From the NCBI GenBank assembly GCA_030829955.1, contig JAURNY010000032.1:62001-126000 (forward strand): a stretch of 64,000 bases of DNA, given 5' to 3'. Shown here one piece after another: positions 55,801 through 64,000 of this stretch. The DNA comes from Gammaproteobacteria bacterium. Its GTDB lineage: Bacteria; Pseudomonadota; Gammaproteobacteria; Eutrophobiales; Eutrophobiaceae. The notes beneath the pieces are model-generated. The model did no database searches. It saw only the letters and a list, made by a program, of their open reading frames with translations, and was not told where the DNA came from. A program made the position numbers and the translations under genes. The first letter of the stretch is position 1. Every line of letters starts with the position of its first letter.

Positions 55801-57426
55801 ACCTACCTGTGTCACTAGTTCTTCACGAATACCATCCAATGGCGGATTAGTTACCTGCGCAAAGAGTTGTTTGAAATAGTCATATAATAAACGTGGTCGA
55901 TTTGATAATACGGCCAACGCAGCATCGGTGCCCATCGAGCCGGTGGGTTCAAGACCATCACGTGCCATTGGTGCCATCAAAATTCTTAAGTCTTCATGGG
56001 TATAGCCAAAGGCTTGCTGGCGTTGTAATAACGTATCATGATCCGAACCAACAACTGATTTTGGATCAGGCAAGTTATCGATCGGAATTAAATTATCCTT
56101 TAACCACTCACCATAAGGATGTTCATTAACAAACTGGTTTTTGATTTCTTCATCATCAATGATTCGACCAGCTTTAGTGTCGACCATAAAGATGCGACCA
56201 GGATGAAGACGTTCCTTGATTAATACATTTTCCGGCGCAACTTCTAACACGCCAACTTCAGATGCCATGATGACCATGTCATCTTTAGTTACATAATAAC
56301 GCGAGGGACGTAAGCCATTACGATCAAGTACTGCACCGATAACTTCACCATCGGTAAATGCGATTGACGCTGGACCATCCCACGGTTCCATCAAACATGC
56401 ATGATATTCATAAAATGCCTTACGCTCAGGGCTCATGGTGTCATGACCAGACCAGGCTTCAGGTATCATCATCAATACTGCATGTGGTAATGGACGGCCA
56501 CACATATGCAGGAATTCCATTACGTTATCAAATGTTGCCGAGTCACTACCACCTTCAATAACAACAGGGAAGATCTTTTGCAGATCATCACCAAATAATT
56601 CAGATTCACAAAGTGCTTCACGCGCACGCATCCAGTTCGCATTACCGCGAGCAGTATTAATTTCACCGTTGTGTGCAACATAACGGAAAGGATGCGCCAA
56701 GCGCCATTCTGGAAAAGTATTAGTTGAGAATCTTTGATGTACTAATGCCATAGCTGACTCAACATCAGGATCGCCTAGCTCTGGAAACATCGGCGCAATT
56801 TGTTCGCCAGTTAACATACCTTTGTAAACAAAGGTTCGGTAAGACAGCGATGGAATATAAAATAGATTTTGTTGCTTTAAGTCAGAGCTCCAGATTTCAT
56901 TTTCGATACGCTTTCTGATGACATAAAGCTTGCGATCAAAAGCTAAAGAATCCAGATCATCGCTTTTACCGATAAAGATTTGTTTGAATGTGGGTTCATC
57001 TTTTTTTGCAGAAGGCCCTAATGATGAGCTGTCGATAGGCACATCACGCCAACCGAGAAACTCTTGTCCTTCTTCTTTAATAATTCTTTCAAATGCATTT
57101 TGACAGAATTTGGATTCCTTGGCATCGGTAGGCAAGAACACCATACCTGCACCATAGCTATTAGTTTCAGGTAATTTGATGCCAGATTCGACACATACAC
57201 GTTGGAAAAACTTGTCCGGCTTTTGAATCAGAATACCAACACCATCGCCTGTGTTTTCTTCACAACCGCAGGCACCGCGATGAAGCAGGTTTTTTAAAAT
57301 GATTAGAGCATTATCGACAATCTCATGCGATTTAACACCTTTAATATTTACGACAAAACCTACACCACACGAGTCGTGTTCAGTCGACGGTTCATACAGG
57401 CCTTTTTGCTCTGGCTTCTGAGTCAT
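52873..57426 (-). CDS. gltB: Glutamate synthase (NADPH) large subunit
   Basis: 1517 residues, full length. The N-terminal nucleophile Cys20 ([11 protein letters not shown]) follows a 19-residue propeptide. The glutaminase domain is followed by the central and FMN/synthase domains, and the 3Fe-4S cluster signature [19 protein letters not shown] is near residue 1140. GxxGxxG-type beta-helix repeats end the protein. With GltD it makes two glutamates from glutamine and 2-oxoglutarate. A sigma-70-like promoter lies at 57.57 kb. Confidence 0.97.
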   Translation of the reverse strand: MTQKPEQKGLYEPSTEHDSCGVGFVVNIKGVKSHEIVDNALIILKNLLHRGACGCEENTGDGVGILIQKPDKFFQRVCVESGIKLPETNSYGAGMVFLPTDAKESKFCQNAFERIIKEEGQEFLGWRDVPIDSSSLGPSAKKDEPTFKQIFIGKSDDLDSLAFDRKLYVIRKRIENEIWSSDLKQQNLFYIPSLSYRTFVYKGMLTGEQIAPMFPELGDPDVESAMALVHQRFSTNTFPEWRLAHPFRYVAHNGEINTARGNANWMRAREALCESELFGDDLQKIFPVVIEGGSDSATFDNVMEFLHMCGRPLPHAVLMMIPEAWSGHDTMSPERKAFYEYHACLMEPWDGPASIAFTDGEVIGAVLDRNGLRPSRYYVTKDDMVIMASEVGVLEVAPENVLIKERLHPGRIFMVDTKAGRIIDDEEIKNQFVNEHPYGEWLKDNLIPIDNLPDPKSVVGSDHDTLLQRQQAFGYTHEDLRILMAPMARDGLEPTGSMGTDAALAVLSNRPRLLYDYFKQLFAQVTNPPLDGIREELVTQVGSTIGCEMNLLKPSPEHCRQIKLSSPVITNEQLARIRDMDMPGFKSIVLNITYPVVEGGKGLEKAIERVCKEADKAIEDGYTYFILSDRAVDQENASIPALLAVSGVHNYLVRNGTRSQISMVLESGEPREVHHFAVLLGYGVGCVNPYLAFESLEDLIGKGHIPEMPHEKAVQNFIKAVNKGLIKTMSKMGISTVQSYRGAQIFEAIGLEKSFIDKYFTWTASRIGGIGIDVVAQEAGKRHHNAFPDRPVKKPDLEWGGEYQWRRDGEYHLFNPQTVFKLQHATRLGQYKIFKEYTEAVDNQSEHLATLRGLFGFKKGNSIPIQEVEPIESIMKRFSTGAMSYGSISKQAHETLAIAMNRIGGKSNTGEGGEDPDRFTRDANGDLRRSSIKQVASGRFGVTSEYLANADDIQIKMAQGAKPGEGGQLPGPKVYPWIAKVRHSTAGVGLISPPPHHDIYSIEDLAQLIHDLKNSNPKARIHVKLVAEVGVGTVAAGVAKAYSDVVLISGYDGGTGASPMSSLKHAGLPWELGLAETQQVLIQNGLRDRIVVQTDGQLKTGRDVVIAALLGAEEFGFSTAPLVVMGCIMMRVCHLNTCPVGVATQNPSLTRKFAGQPEFVENFFKFIAEEVREYMAELGFRTVDEMVGQVDRIDSKKAVDHWKANGLDFSKILYKATPRPGDEIYCVKQQDHGLEKSLDVTTIVPFCKDALESKKPVDMTLPVVNTNRTVGTILGYEITRRYGSAGLPEDTVKIHFNGSAGMSFGAFIPKGVTLTLEGDANDYIGKGLSGGKIIVYPPCNSSFVPEENILVGNVVLYGATQGEAYFRGIAGERFCVRNSGVNTVVEGVGDHGCEYMTGGRVVIIGKTGRNFAAGMSGGIAYVLDEAGDFAVKCNQAMVDLDSMEDDEDLDIVRTLLNNHAKYTQSSVAKRILDDWDTYIGKFVKVMPKDYKRVLSAIKIARETGANEDEAIMEAAHG

Positions 57427-57564
57427 ATTGAATTCTCTTCTAGTTTTGATTTATAAAGCGGACAGTTTTCGCGGACTACAAAAACATGCCTGGGATATAC
57501 ACCCTGAATCGTCCTAATAGTTCTTATATATAGAGCCTTTTTGTACTTGGGAAAAAGGGTAGAA

Positions 57565-57593
57565 AGTATAATCAAGCACCCGTGTTATGTCAC
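57565..57593 (-). promoter_or_regulatory. Putative sigma-70 promoter of gltBD
   Basis: On the minus strand GTGACA, 17 bases, TATACT. The minus 35 overlaps an imperfect inverted repeat (GCACCGTG...CACGGGTGC), which could be an operator. The 294-base space between gltB and damX holds no gene. Confidence 0.5.
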
Positions 57594-57720
57594 GGTGCAA
57601 CATGAGAAAATTACTAATTTGTCCAGAGATGTTTCAGAACAGTGATAAGCAGCTATTTTAAGAAAAATAGACGCATTTTCATCACATTTAGCTATATTTA
57701 ATCACTTTTTGTGATTTTGC

Positions 57721-59268
57721 CTAATGTTTTATATCCAATTCCTGCAGACTTTTTATGGTTCTTGGCCATGGCGAGAGATTTTTTGCGACTTCTGGCAATT
57801 TTTCAATCTCTTTCACAGCCAGTTGGCGGTTTAGATAATGTCCGTAGATTAAAATAAACCACGGCTTGCCAGCATTGGTAGTCGTCAACTGAACAATCCT
57901 GTCTTTATGTTGGGGTAATTTTTTCAAATATACATCGATGGTTGCCTGCTCTTTTGCGCCTATTAGCTGGATAACATAATCACTTGGTTTTTGTTGCATT
58001 ATCCATTGGCTGTCCTTTTTAGGTTCTTCTGCTTTCGATTCGTCGATATGTTGAACTACTTCCGGAACAATTACTTCTTCTGCTGTTATATCGACTTTAG
58101 CCTCTAATGCTTCTTCATCCAGAATAGTGTCTTGCGGTTCTTCTACTACTGCTTCGACAACAATTGGTTCAATCTCTTCTTCTATCTCAACTATTGTTTC
58201 AGACTGCTTCTCTTTCACTACGATAGGCGTATCACTTCCTTCAAAAATTTCGATACGCTTTTGCTGTTTGCCTAAATCAACATCTGCAACTAATTCGGGA
58301 ATGACAGGTAGTGCAAGCTCTTCTATATCTACCGGTTTAATAGTCTTTAATTCAACGACCAGCGTTTCATCTACCAGCTCTGGTAAACTTTCTAATGCAT
58401 CACCTTTGGTTTCTTTCAGCGGTAATGCAATCTTAATAGGTTCTGTCTGCATGGTGGGTTCGTCGACTTTATGTAACAAAAGCGTTATAGCCGTCGATAA
58501 ACTCAGTAACAATATACAAACAATAATAATAGAACGATTTTTCGTAATAAGATTACCCAATGATGAAAACCGTTTTGGCTTTAACATCGACTTCTGTTCT
58601 GCTGGGTCATTTAGATATTGTTCTACCAGAGTATTTATTCGTCCGGGTAACCCATGTGAGATTCGATGAATTTGTTTGATCGTTTTTTCATCTAGTATGT
58701 TAATACTGGAATTACTATCAGGATAACGCTGCTGTAAATACAGGATGGTTTGTTTTTCAGTGAATGCAGGCATCTCTATAATATGCAGACTTTGATTCTC
58801 TTCCTGCTCGATACCATAGGCTTTAAGGTTATCGAGAAAATCTGGCTCACAAAATAAACAAATATGAATAATAGCATCGTCGCTATTTGCGGCAACCTTA
58901 TAAAATAAAAACTTCAATATTTCATCGGGCAAATGATCTACATCATCAATAATCAATGCCGGTATCTGTTGTTTTGTATTACAACGTTTTAACCATTTTT
59001 CAAGATCATCAAAACTTAAATCAGTATTTTTTTCATGCATGATCGCATTGAGAATAGTCTTTTCATTCGTTTTGTCATTAGCTTTTAATTTAACGATTGA
59101 TAAACCGGAATCATCACTTGCAGATAACTCATCGAACAAGCTTGTTTTGCCAGAATGTTTTTCACCTTTTATTAAAATCAGATGATTACTATATTCCAAC
59201 AAATGTAATATAAGCTCTTGTCGATGTGATATTTCCGGGGTTCTGTAATATAAATCTGCTTGCAACAT
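57721..59268 (-). CDS. damX: DamX-like AAA/SPOR cell-division protein
   Basis: 515 residues. The N-terminal P-loop ATPase-like region begins LYYRTPEISHRQELILHLLE and has Walker A KGEKHSGKTSLFDELS. A membrane helix (SIIIVCILLLSLSTAITLLL) lies near residue 245, followed by an acidic Glu/Val-rich stalk and a C-terminal SPOR domain (WIMQQKPSDYVIQLIGAKEQ) that binds denuded peptidoglycan at the septum. Order aroK-aroB-damX is standard in gammaproteobacteria, here with dgt inserted. Confidence 0.88.
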   Translation of the reverse strand: MLQADLYYRTPEISHRQELILHLLEYSNHLILIKGEKHSGKTSLFDELSASDDSGLSIVKLKANDKTNEKTILNAIMHEKNTDLSFDDLEKWLKRCNTKQQIPALIIDDVDHLPDEILKFLFYKVAANSDDAIIHICLFCEPDFLDNLKAYGIEQEENQSLHIIEMPAFTEKQTILYLQQRYPDSNSSINILDEKTIKQIHRISHGLPGRINTLVEQYLNDPAEQKSMLKPKRFSSLGNLITKNRSIIIVCILLLSLSTAITLLLHKVDEPTMQTEPIKIALPLKETKGDALESLPELVDETLVVELKTIKPVDIEELALPVIPELVADVDLGKQQKRIEIFEGSDTPIVVKEKQSETIVEIEEEIEPIVVEAVVEEPQDTILDEEALEAKVDITAEEVIVPEVVQHIDESKAEEPKKDSQWIMQQKPSDYVIQLIGAKEQATIDVYLKKLPQHKDRIVQLTTTNAGKPWFILIYGHYLNRQLAVKEIEKLPEVAKNLSPWPRTIKSLQELDIKH

Positions 59269-59270
59269 AT

Positions 59271-60413
59271 TTATATTCTCTGAATCCTTTCCTGCTCAGC
59301 AAAGGCAAAACGATCTGTCATTCCGGCTATGTAATCTGCTATAACCCGCGCTGTGTAAGAATCCTTCTCTTCTACATCTGATTCTTCAATCAGTTGTTGA
59401 GATTCTTCGTTTAAAAGCGAAGTATCGTTCATATAAGCATCAAACAAAAAAACAATAGTTTGTTTTGCTTTGTCAGTCATTGCCTGCACGCGCTCATGTT
59501 GATAAAGGTATTTACGTAAGAATTTTTTTAAAGCCAGATGTTTTTCAAAAATCGATTGACTCATACTGATTATTTTTTCATTACAATTTCTCACATCGTC
59601 AACAGAGTCAAGATGTAAACGTTCAATATTTTGTTGACTTGTGTTGACTAAATCACTTACCAGCATATTGATCATGCGACGGATAATTTCATGACGCATA
59701 AACCGATCATCCAATTCACCCCATCTGGTTATTACTCGCTGGTAATTTTCTTCTACCAGTTCACATTCTCTCAATTGTTCAATCGTCAATAAACCTGCAC
59801 GCAAACCATCATCAACATCATGATTATTGTAAGCAATCTCGTCCGCAATATTTGCTATCTGTGCTTCCAGATTCGGTTTCTGTTTATTGATAAAACGTTT
59901 ACCAATATCCCCAAGCATCTCTGCATTTTTTTTTGAACAATGTTTAAGTATGCCTTCACGCGTTTCAAACATCAGATTGAGACCCGGAAATGCTGCATAA
60001 CGCTGTTCCAGATGATCAACAATTCGCAATGACTGCAGGTTATGCTCAAAACCACCATAATTTCGCATGCACTCATTTAATGCATCCTGTCCAGCATGAC
60101 CAAATGGCGTATGCCCGAGATCGTGTGCAAGACAAATGGCCTCTGTCAGATCTTCATTAACCTTTAATTCTCTGGCTGTTGTTCTACCGATCTGAGCAAC
60201 TTCAATGGAATGAGTCAGACGAGTTCTGAACATATCGCCTTCATGATTGACGAAAACCTGTGTTTTATACTCCAGACGACGAAATGCAGCTGAGTGAACT
60301 ATTCGATCACGGTCACGCTGAAACTCATTGCGAAAATTAGAACTATAATCGGGATGGACTCGCCCAATACTACTGGACTGTTCTGATGCATAACTTGCAA
60401 GTCCCTGAAACAA
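59271..60413 (-). CDS. dgt: Deoxyguanosinetriphosphate triphosphohydrolase-like protein
   Basis: 380 residues of the shorter Dgt-like type, versus about 500 in E. coli Dgt. HD-domain motifs: FRRLEYKTQVFVNHEGD, RTRLTHSIEVAQIGR and CLAHDLGHTPFGHAGQDALN, which supply the metal-binding His/Asp set. The enzyme class cleaves dNTPs to nucleoside and triphosphate. It lies between damX and aroB with 2-4 base gaps. Confidence 0.9.
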   Translation of the reverse strand: MFQGLASYASEQSSSIGRVHPDYSSNFRNEFQRDRDRIVHSAAFRRLEYKTQVFVNHEGDMFRTRLTHSIEVAQIGRTTARELKVNEDLTEAICLAHDLGHTPFGHAGQDALNECMRNYGGFEHNLQSLRIVDHLEQRYAAFPGLNLMFETREGILKHCSKKNAEMLGDIGKRFINKQKPNLEAQIANIADEIAYNNHDVDDGLRAGLLTIEQLRECELVEENYQRVITRWGELDDRFMRHEIIRRMINMLVSDLVNTSQQNIERLHLDSVDDVRNCNEKIISMSQSIFEKHLALKKFLRKYLYQHERVQAMTDKAKQTIVFLFDAYMNDTSLLNEESQQLIEESDVEEKDSYTARVIADYIAGMTDRFAFAEQERIQRI

Positions 60414-60417
60414 TTAT

Positions 60418-61503
60418 TTATCCTCGCGAAAGATATTTATTAATTGTTTCTTCAAGCATTTCTGTTTTTATATCTGCTGTAATAACAGCTTTTCCAATCG
60501 ATTCAAGAAGGATAAAATATAAAACGCCATCTTTAGCTTTTTTATCGACTTTCATATTTTCCAACATCTTTTGCATGGTGACTCGTGGATGATTTTTCAC
60601 AGGTAATCCAGCTTCCATCAGTATGGATTCAATCGTTGCCACAGTTGCTTCATTCAGATAACCCAAACGATAGGATAAATCTGCTGCCATCAACAAACCG
60701 CAACCTATAGCTTCTCCATGTAACCATTCTTTGTATTCAAGTGCTGTTTCAATCGCATGTCCAAAAGTATGTCCAAGATTTAAAATGGCGCGTACTCCCG
60801 ATTCTGTTTCATCTTCGGCAACAACTTCAGCCTTATTAATACATGAACGTTCTATAGCGTAGGCCAAAGCGGCTTCATCACGGTTTATTAATTTTGAAAT
60901 ATTCTTCTGCAACCACTCAAAAAATTTTTTATCTCGAATCAAACCATACTTTATAACTTCTGCTAATCCGGCTGATAACTCACGGCCAGGTAAAGTTGAT
61001 ATTACCGAGGTATCCGCTATAACGCTTATGGGCTGATAAAACGCACCAATCATATTTTTACCAAGTGGATGATTAACTGCAGTCTTGCCACCAACGGAAG
61101 AGTCAACCTGTGCTAATAAAGTGGTGGGCACTTGTATAAATTTTACGCCACGTTGATAACATGCTGCAGCAAAACCCGTCAAATCACCAACAACGCCACC
61201 TCCCAGTGCGATTAACGTACATGTTCGACTGAATTTATTTTTCAATAATCTGGAAATAATTATATTCAGATGTTCCAATGATTTGGTTTTCTCGCCATCT
61301 GGCAAAATTAGCGTTTCTACCTGTTTGTCACTAAGGTTCGATAACAATAAATCGAGGTAATAAGGCGCAATCACCTCATTCGTTATAATTAAAACCTGTT
61401 TACTAGTTACATGTTTTTTAATTATCGACTTATCGGATAGCAATTTTTGACCAATATAAATTGGATAACTTCTATCACCTAATTCTACGTTAATTGTTTT
61501 CAT
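60418..61503 (-). CDS. aroB: 3-dehydroquinate synthase
   Basis: 361 residues. The NAD-binding motif is LIALGGGVVGDLTGFAAACY near residue 97, with QVPTTLLAQVDSSVGGKTAV and the metal-binding His set in LNLGHTFGHAIE. It converts DAHP to 3-dehydroquinate, the second shikimate step. It overlaps aroK by 14 bases, typical of translational coupling. Confidence 0.97.
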   Translation of the reverse strand: MKTINVELGDRSYPIYIGQKLLSDKSIIKKHVTSKQVLIITNEVIAPYYLDLLLSNLSDKQVETLILPDGEKTKSLEHLNIIISRLLKNKFSRTCTLIALGGGVVGDLTGFAAACYQRGVKFIQVPTTLLAQVDSSVGGKTAVNHPLGKNMIGAFYQPISVIADTSVISTLPGRELSAGLAEVIKYGLIRDKKFFEWLQKNISKLINRDEAALAYAIERSCINKAEVVAEDETESGVRAILNLGHTFGHAIETALEYKEWLHGEAIGCGLLMAADLSYRLGYLNEATVATIESILMEAGLPVKNHPRVTMQKMLENMKVDKKAKDGVLYFILLESIGKAVITADIKTEMLEETINKYLSRG

Positions 61504-62020
61504 CGATTTTTAACTTATCTTTAATTTTTTTAACTGCCTGATTTATTGTCAATTTATTAGTTTCAATAATCACATCGGCTATTTCCCGATATAGCGGTTC
61601 TCTTTTATGTATTATATCCTTGATTATTTGCAGGCGATCATCTGTTTGTAATAAGGGTCTTCTTTTATCATTTTGAGTTCGTTTCAGTATTTTTTCTGGA
61701 GACGAACTCAGATAGATCACCAAGCCGTTTTCTTTCATTACTCTTCTGTTTTCACTACTGAGGACAGCACCACCGCCTGTTGCTAATACAATTGGTTCCT
61801 CATTGATCAATAATTCACCGATCATCATTGATTCACGCTTTCTGAAACCGTCTTCTCCCTCTATTTCAAAAATCCAGGGAATGTCCGCTCCGGTTTTTTC
61901 CTCTATTTCATGGTCTGAATCAAAAAAGGCCAGTTTGCTTGATTTGGCAAGCTTGCGTCCTATTGTGGTTTTTCCTGCACCCATGGGCCCAATCAGAATA
62001 ATATTCTTGCTAATGTCCAC
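61490..62020 (-). CDS. aroK: Shikimate kinase
   Basis: 176 residues. Walker A is LIGPMGAGKTTIGRKLA near residue 10, the shikimate-binding Asp is in FFDSDHEIE, and the motif LATGGGAVLS is characteristic. It phosphorylates shikimate. The gene is separated from pilQ by a terminator hairpin, and it overlaps aroB. Confidence 0.96.
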   Translation of the reverse strand: MDISKNIILIGPMGAGKTTIGRKLAKSSKLAFFDSDHEIEEKTGADIPWIFEIEGEDGFRKRESMMIGELLINEEPIVLATGGGAVLSSENRRVMKENGLVIYLSSSPEKILKRTQNDKRRPLLQTDDRLQIIKDIIHKREPLYREIADVIIETNKLTINQAVKKIKDKLKIDENN

Positions 62021-62061
62021 TATAATCTCAAATCAAATAAATATGGTTAAACTGATTATAT

Positions 62062-62100
62062 AAATAAAAAAGGGATGATACCCAATAGGTAGCATCCCTC
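62062..62100 (-). terminator. Intrinsic terminator downstream of pilQ
   Basis: GGGATGATACC and GGTAGCATCCC pair with one mismatch around a five-base loop. On the minus strand a run of T residues follows. It ends the pilQ transcript before aroK. Confidence 0.85.
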
Positions 62101-62129
62101 AAGAGAATAACATTTATTATTTTTATAAT

Positions 62130-64000
62130 TTAAATCGCTAAATTCTCTTTTAATATTTTCGGCGTAATGAAAATCAACAGTTCGCTTTTGCTGGTATCTG
62201 TTGCAGTACGTTTAAACAGAAAACCTACATAGGGTAAATCGCCTAAGAATGGTGTTCTATCAACTGATTTTCTATCTGATGATGAATAAACACCACCCAG
62301 AACCACTGTTTCACCATTCTCAACAAGAACAGTTGTTGCAACATTTCGTGTATTAATTGCAGGAACACCCAATACTGTAGTTGAACTAACAGTGTCCTGA
62401 GTGACTTTTAAATCCATAATAATCGTATCATCAGGAGTAATTTGAGGTGTAACACGTAAGCTCAATACAGCGTCCTGAAATGAAACACTGGTAGCACCAC
62501 TTGATGATGCTTGCTGAAATGGAATCTGAACACCTGACTCAATTACTGCTTCTGTCTGATTAGCTGTGATTACACGCGGGCTTGCTATATCTTCGCCTCG
62601 ACCTTCTGCAATTAATGCAGATAGTTCTAACTGAAGTAAGTATGAACCAATTTTACCTATCGCTAAACCTAAAGCTGTTGCATCGCTTGGAATTGCGGGT
62701 AAATCTACAATGTAGTTTTCATTACCGCCAGCATTAAATTCAGTCGTACCTGTGTTTTCAACATCACCCGGCTTTTTACCACCAATAACAAAACCCGGAG
62801 CTTCTTCGTCGCGTCTAACCAAGCCGGTAGTCTTACTGTAACCAAATCGAACACCTACATCCTTGGCAAATGATTCATCAGCATTTACGATTCTTGATTC
62901 AATTAATACCTGTTTAACAGGAACATCTAGCTTGGTAACCAAACCACGGATAGCTTCCAAACTGGTTGCAATATCCTGAATGATAAGTGTATTTGTTCTT
63001 TCATCTATCGATACAGTACCTCGAACTGATAACAAATTACTATCACCATTTTGGATTAACGTTACTAAATCATTTGCGTCAGCATAGTTAACCTGTACAA
63101 ACTCTGTGCGCAATGGTGCCAATTCTTCAATTTGTTGTTCGGCTTCAAGTTCAAGTCTTTCTCTGATAGCAAGATCTTCCTGAGGAGCGACCATAATCAC
63201 ATTGCCGTCTTTTCGCATACCCAGACCATTTGATTTAAGAATAATATCTAATGCCTGATCCCAAGGAACGTTCTTTAATCTCAAAGTAACAGAACCTTGA
63301 ACACGATCACTGGTAACCATATTCAAACCGGTAAAGTCTGCAATTAATTGCAGCACAGCTCTTACTTCAATGTCCTGAAAGTTAAGCGATAAACGCTCAC
63401 CAGAAAATTTAAATTTATTTTTCTTTTGTTGTTCCAATTCATCTTTTGTGAGCGGCTTAAATTCAATGGTATAGGAATTTTCTGCCTGATAAGCCATATG
63501 TTCATAATTTTCACTAACTGTAGTAATGGTCATGCGAACATTATTACCACTAGACTTGGTATCAATTTCTTTAACCGGCGTCGCAAAATCAATAACATCA
63601 AGTTTTCTATCAAGATTGGCAGGTAACTGTGTATCAATATAATCAACAACAATTTTTCCGCTTTCGAGCCCCATATCAACAGGAATATTTGAATTAGATA
63701 ATTCAACTATGACTCGTCCTACACCATCTGATCCTCTTCGAAAATCAATGTTTTCAATAGAACCAATCGATTTCATGCTGGACACGCCAGGTGCATTTTC
63801 ATCCTTCACCTTAATACCACCCTCAACTAGTAAAATAACTTCGTTATCTGAAGTTTCTACGCTGTAAGGTACAGATTGAGATAAATTAACAACAACACGA
63901 GTACGACCGTCGGCTTCAACAGCATTAAGACTATTAGCCACGCCTAAGCCGATTGTTAGGGAAGATTTACCTAAGTTTAAATTTACGCCTGGAAAATCCA
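62130..64000 (-). CDS. pilQ: Type IV pilus secretin PilQ (5' end outside window)
   Basis: The reading frame is open to the window edge, so the start lies upstream; about 620 residues are visible. A leftward GTG at 63941 is not the start, because the frame continues as DFPGVNLNLGKSSLTIGLGV, AMIN-domain-like sequence. Then come ADGRTRVVVNLSQSVPY, the N0/N1 STN-like region FSGERLSNLFQDIEVRAVLQ in close form, and the secretin core with PFLGDLPYVGFLFKRTATD and the KSELLIFITPKIL end. It forms the outer-membrane pore for type IV pili. In gammaproteobacteria pilQ precedes aroK, as seen here. Confidence 0.93.
   Translation of the reverse strand, partial: DFPGVNLNLGKSSLTIGLGVANSLNAVEADGRTRVVVNLSQSVPYSVETSDNEVILLVEGGIKVKDENAPGVSSMKSIGSIENIDFRRGSDGVGRVIVELSNSNIPVDMGLESGKIVVDYIDTQLPANLDRKLDVIDFATPVKEIDTKSSGNNVRMTITTVSENYEHMAYQAENSYTIEFKPLTKDELEQQKKNKFKFSGERLSLNFQDIEVRAVLQLIADFTGLNMVTSDRVQGSVTLRLKNVPWDQALDIILKSNGLGMRKDGNVIMVAPQEDLAIRERLELEAEQQIEELAPLRTEFVQVNYADANDLVTLIQNGDSNLLSVRGTVSIDERTNTLIIQDIATSLEAIRGLVTKLDVPVKQVLIESRIVNADESFAKDVGVRFGYSKTTGLVRRDEEAPGFVIGGKKPGDVENTGTTEFNAGGNENYIVDLPAIPSDATALGLAIGKIGSYLLQLELSALIAEGRGEDIASPRVITANQTEAVIESGVQIPFQQASSSGATSVSFQDAVLSLRVTPQITPDDTIIMDLKVTQDTVSSTTVLGVPAINTRNVATTVLVENGETVVLGGVYSSSDRKSVDRTPFLGDLPYVGFLFKRTATDTSKSELLIFITPKILKENLAI

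Noticed and set aside
58127-58669. 180-codon Ser/Thr-rich plus-strand frame
   Set aside because: It is antisense to the acidic stalk of damX and has no ribosome site or motif.

Overview
The window looks like an AT-rich chromosome segment of a gammaproteobacterium. The evidence is gene order: rpsU-yqeY-dnaG-rpoD, miaB-phoH-ybeY-corC-lnt, osmC next to crp, and pilQ-aroK-aroB-damX-dgt-gltB-gltD. The species cannot be fixed from sequence reading alone. TonB-dependent uptake, type IV pili, L-lactate oxidation and c-type cytochromes suggest a free-living, respiring Gram-negative cell.

Layout. 1-8.7 kb: the end of gcvP (broken by an in-frame stop), yjbQ, a DUF1499 protein, a TauE/SafE exporter, slt, an NDUFA9-like reductase, cca and uppP. 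8.7-15.5 kb: two lipoproteins, a MidA-type methyltransferase, a folM-like reductase, a decayed SGNH hydrolase, folK, folB, plsY, tsaD, rpsU and yqeY. 15.6-21.1 kb: dnaG, rpoD, tRNA-Ile2(CAU), hinT and a DAHP synthase. 21.1-26.4 kb: a complete zinc-acquisition locus (zur-znuA-znuC-znuB, with a His-rich exported protein and a TonB receptor on the other strand) around a perfect Zur-type palindrome. 26.4-32.7 kb: an accessory, decaying stretch. It holds tusA, a dead response-regulator domain, osmC, crp, tRNA-Met, three small genes (DUF1488, RRM, cspA), a duplicated 3' half of tRNA-Met, a dead SH3-like fragment, two monohaem cytochromes, a glutathione peroxidase, a Sel1 lipoprotein and a dead MscS tail. 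32.7-35.8 kb: a tungstate-type ABC importer whose binding protein and permease are one polypeptide, and an unknown coiled-coil protein. 35.9-43.1 kb: miaB-phoH-ybeY-corC-lnt, a DUF368 (PopT-type) undecaprenyl-phosphate translocase and hemE. 43.3-45.6 kb: a rhodanese, yqeC, several tiny or frameshifted genes and a degenerate tRNA-Cys-like element. 45.7-48.2 kb: an undescribed four-gene operon with an ExbB/TolQ-like and an ExbD-like protein, a small membrane protein and a lipoprotein. 48.3-64 kb: lldD-lctP, gltBD, dgt, damX, aroB, aroK and pilQ (cut by the window end).

How the genes work together. Cell-envelope functions recur: UppP and PopT both act in undecaprenyl-phosphate recycling, Slt and DamX act on the wall or septum, Lnt matures lipoproteins, and PilQ is the pilus secretin. 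Folate genes (folM, folB, folK) cluster, and aroK-aroB and the DAHP synthase feed chorismate synthesis. The best candidate for an undescribed system is the 45.7-48.2 kb ion-channel-like operon. The fused tungstate importer and the concentration of recent pseudogenes are the next most notable points. Some of the single-base lesions could be assembly errors, and this cannot be decided here.
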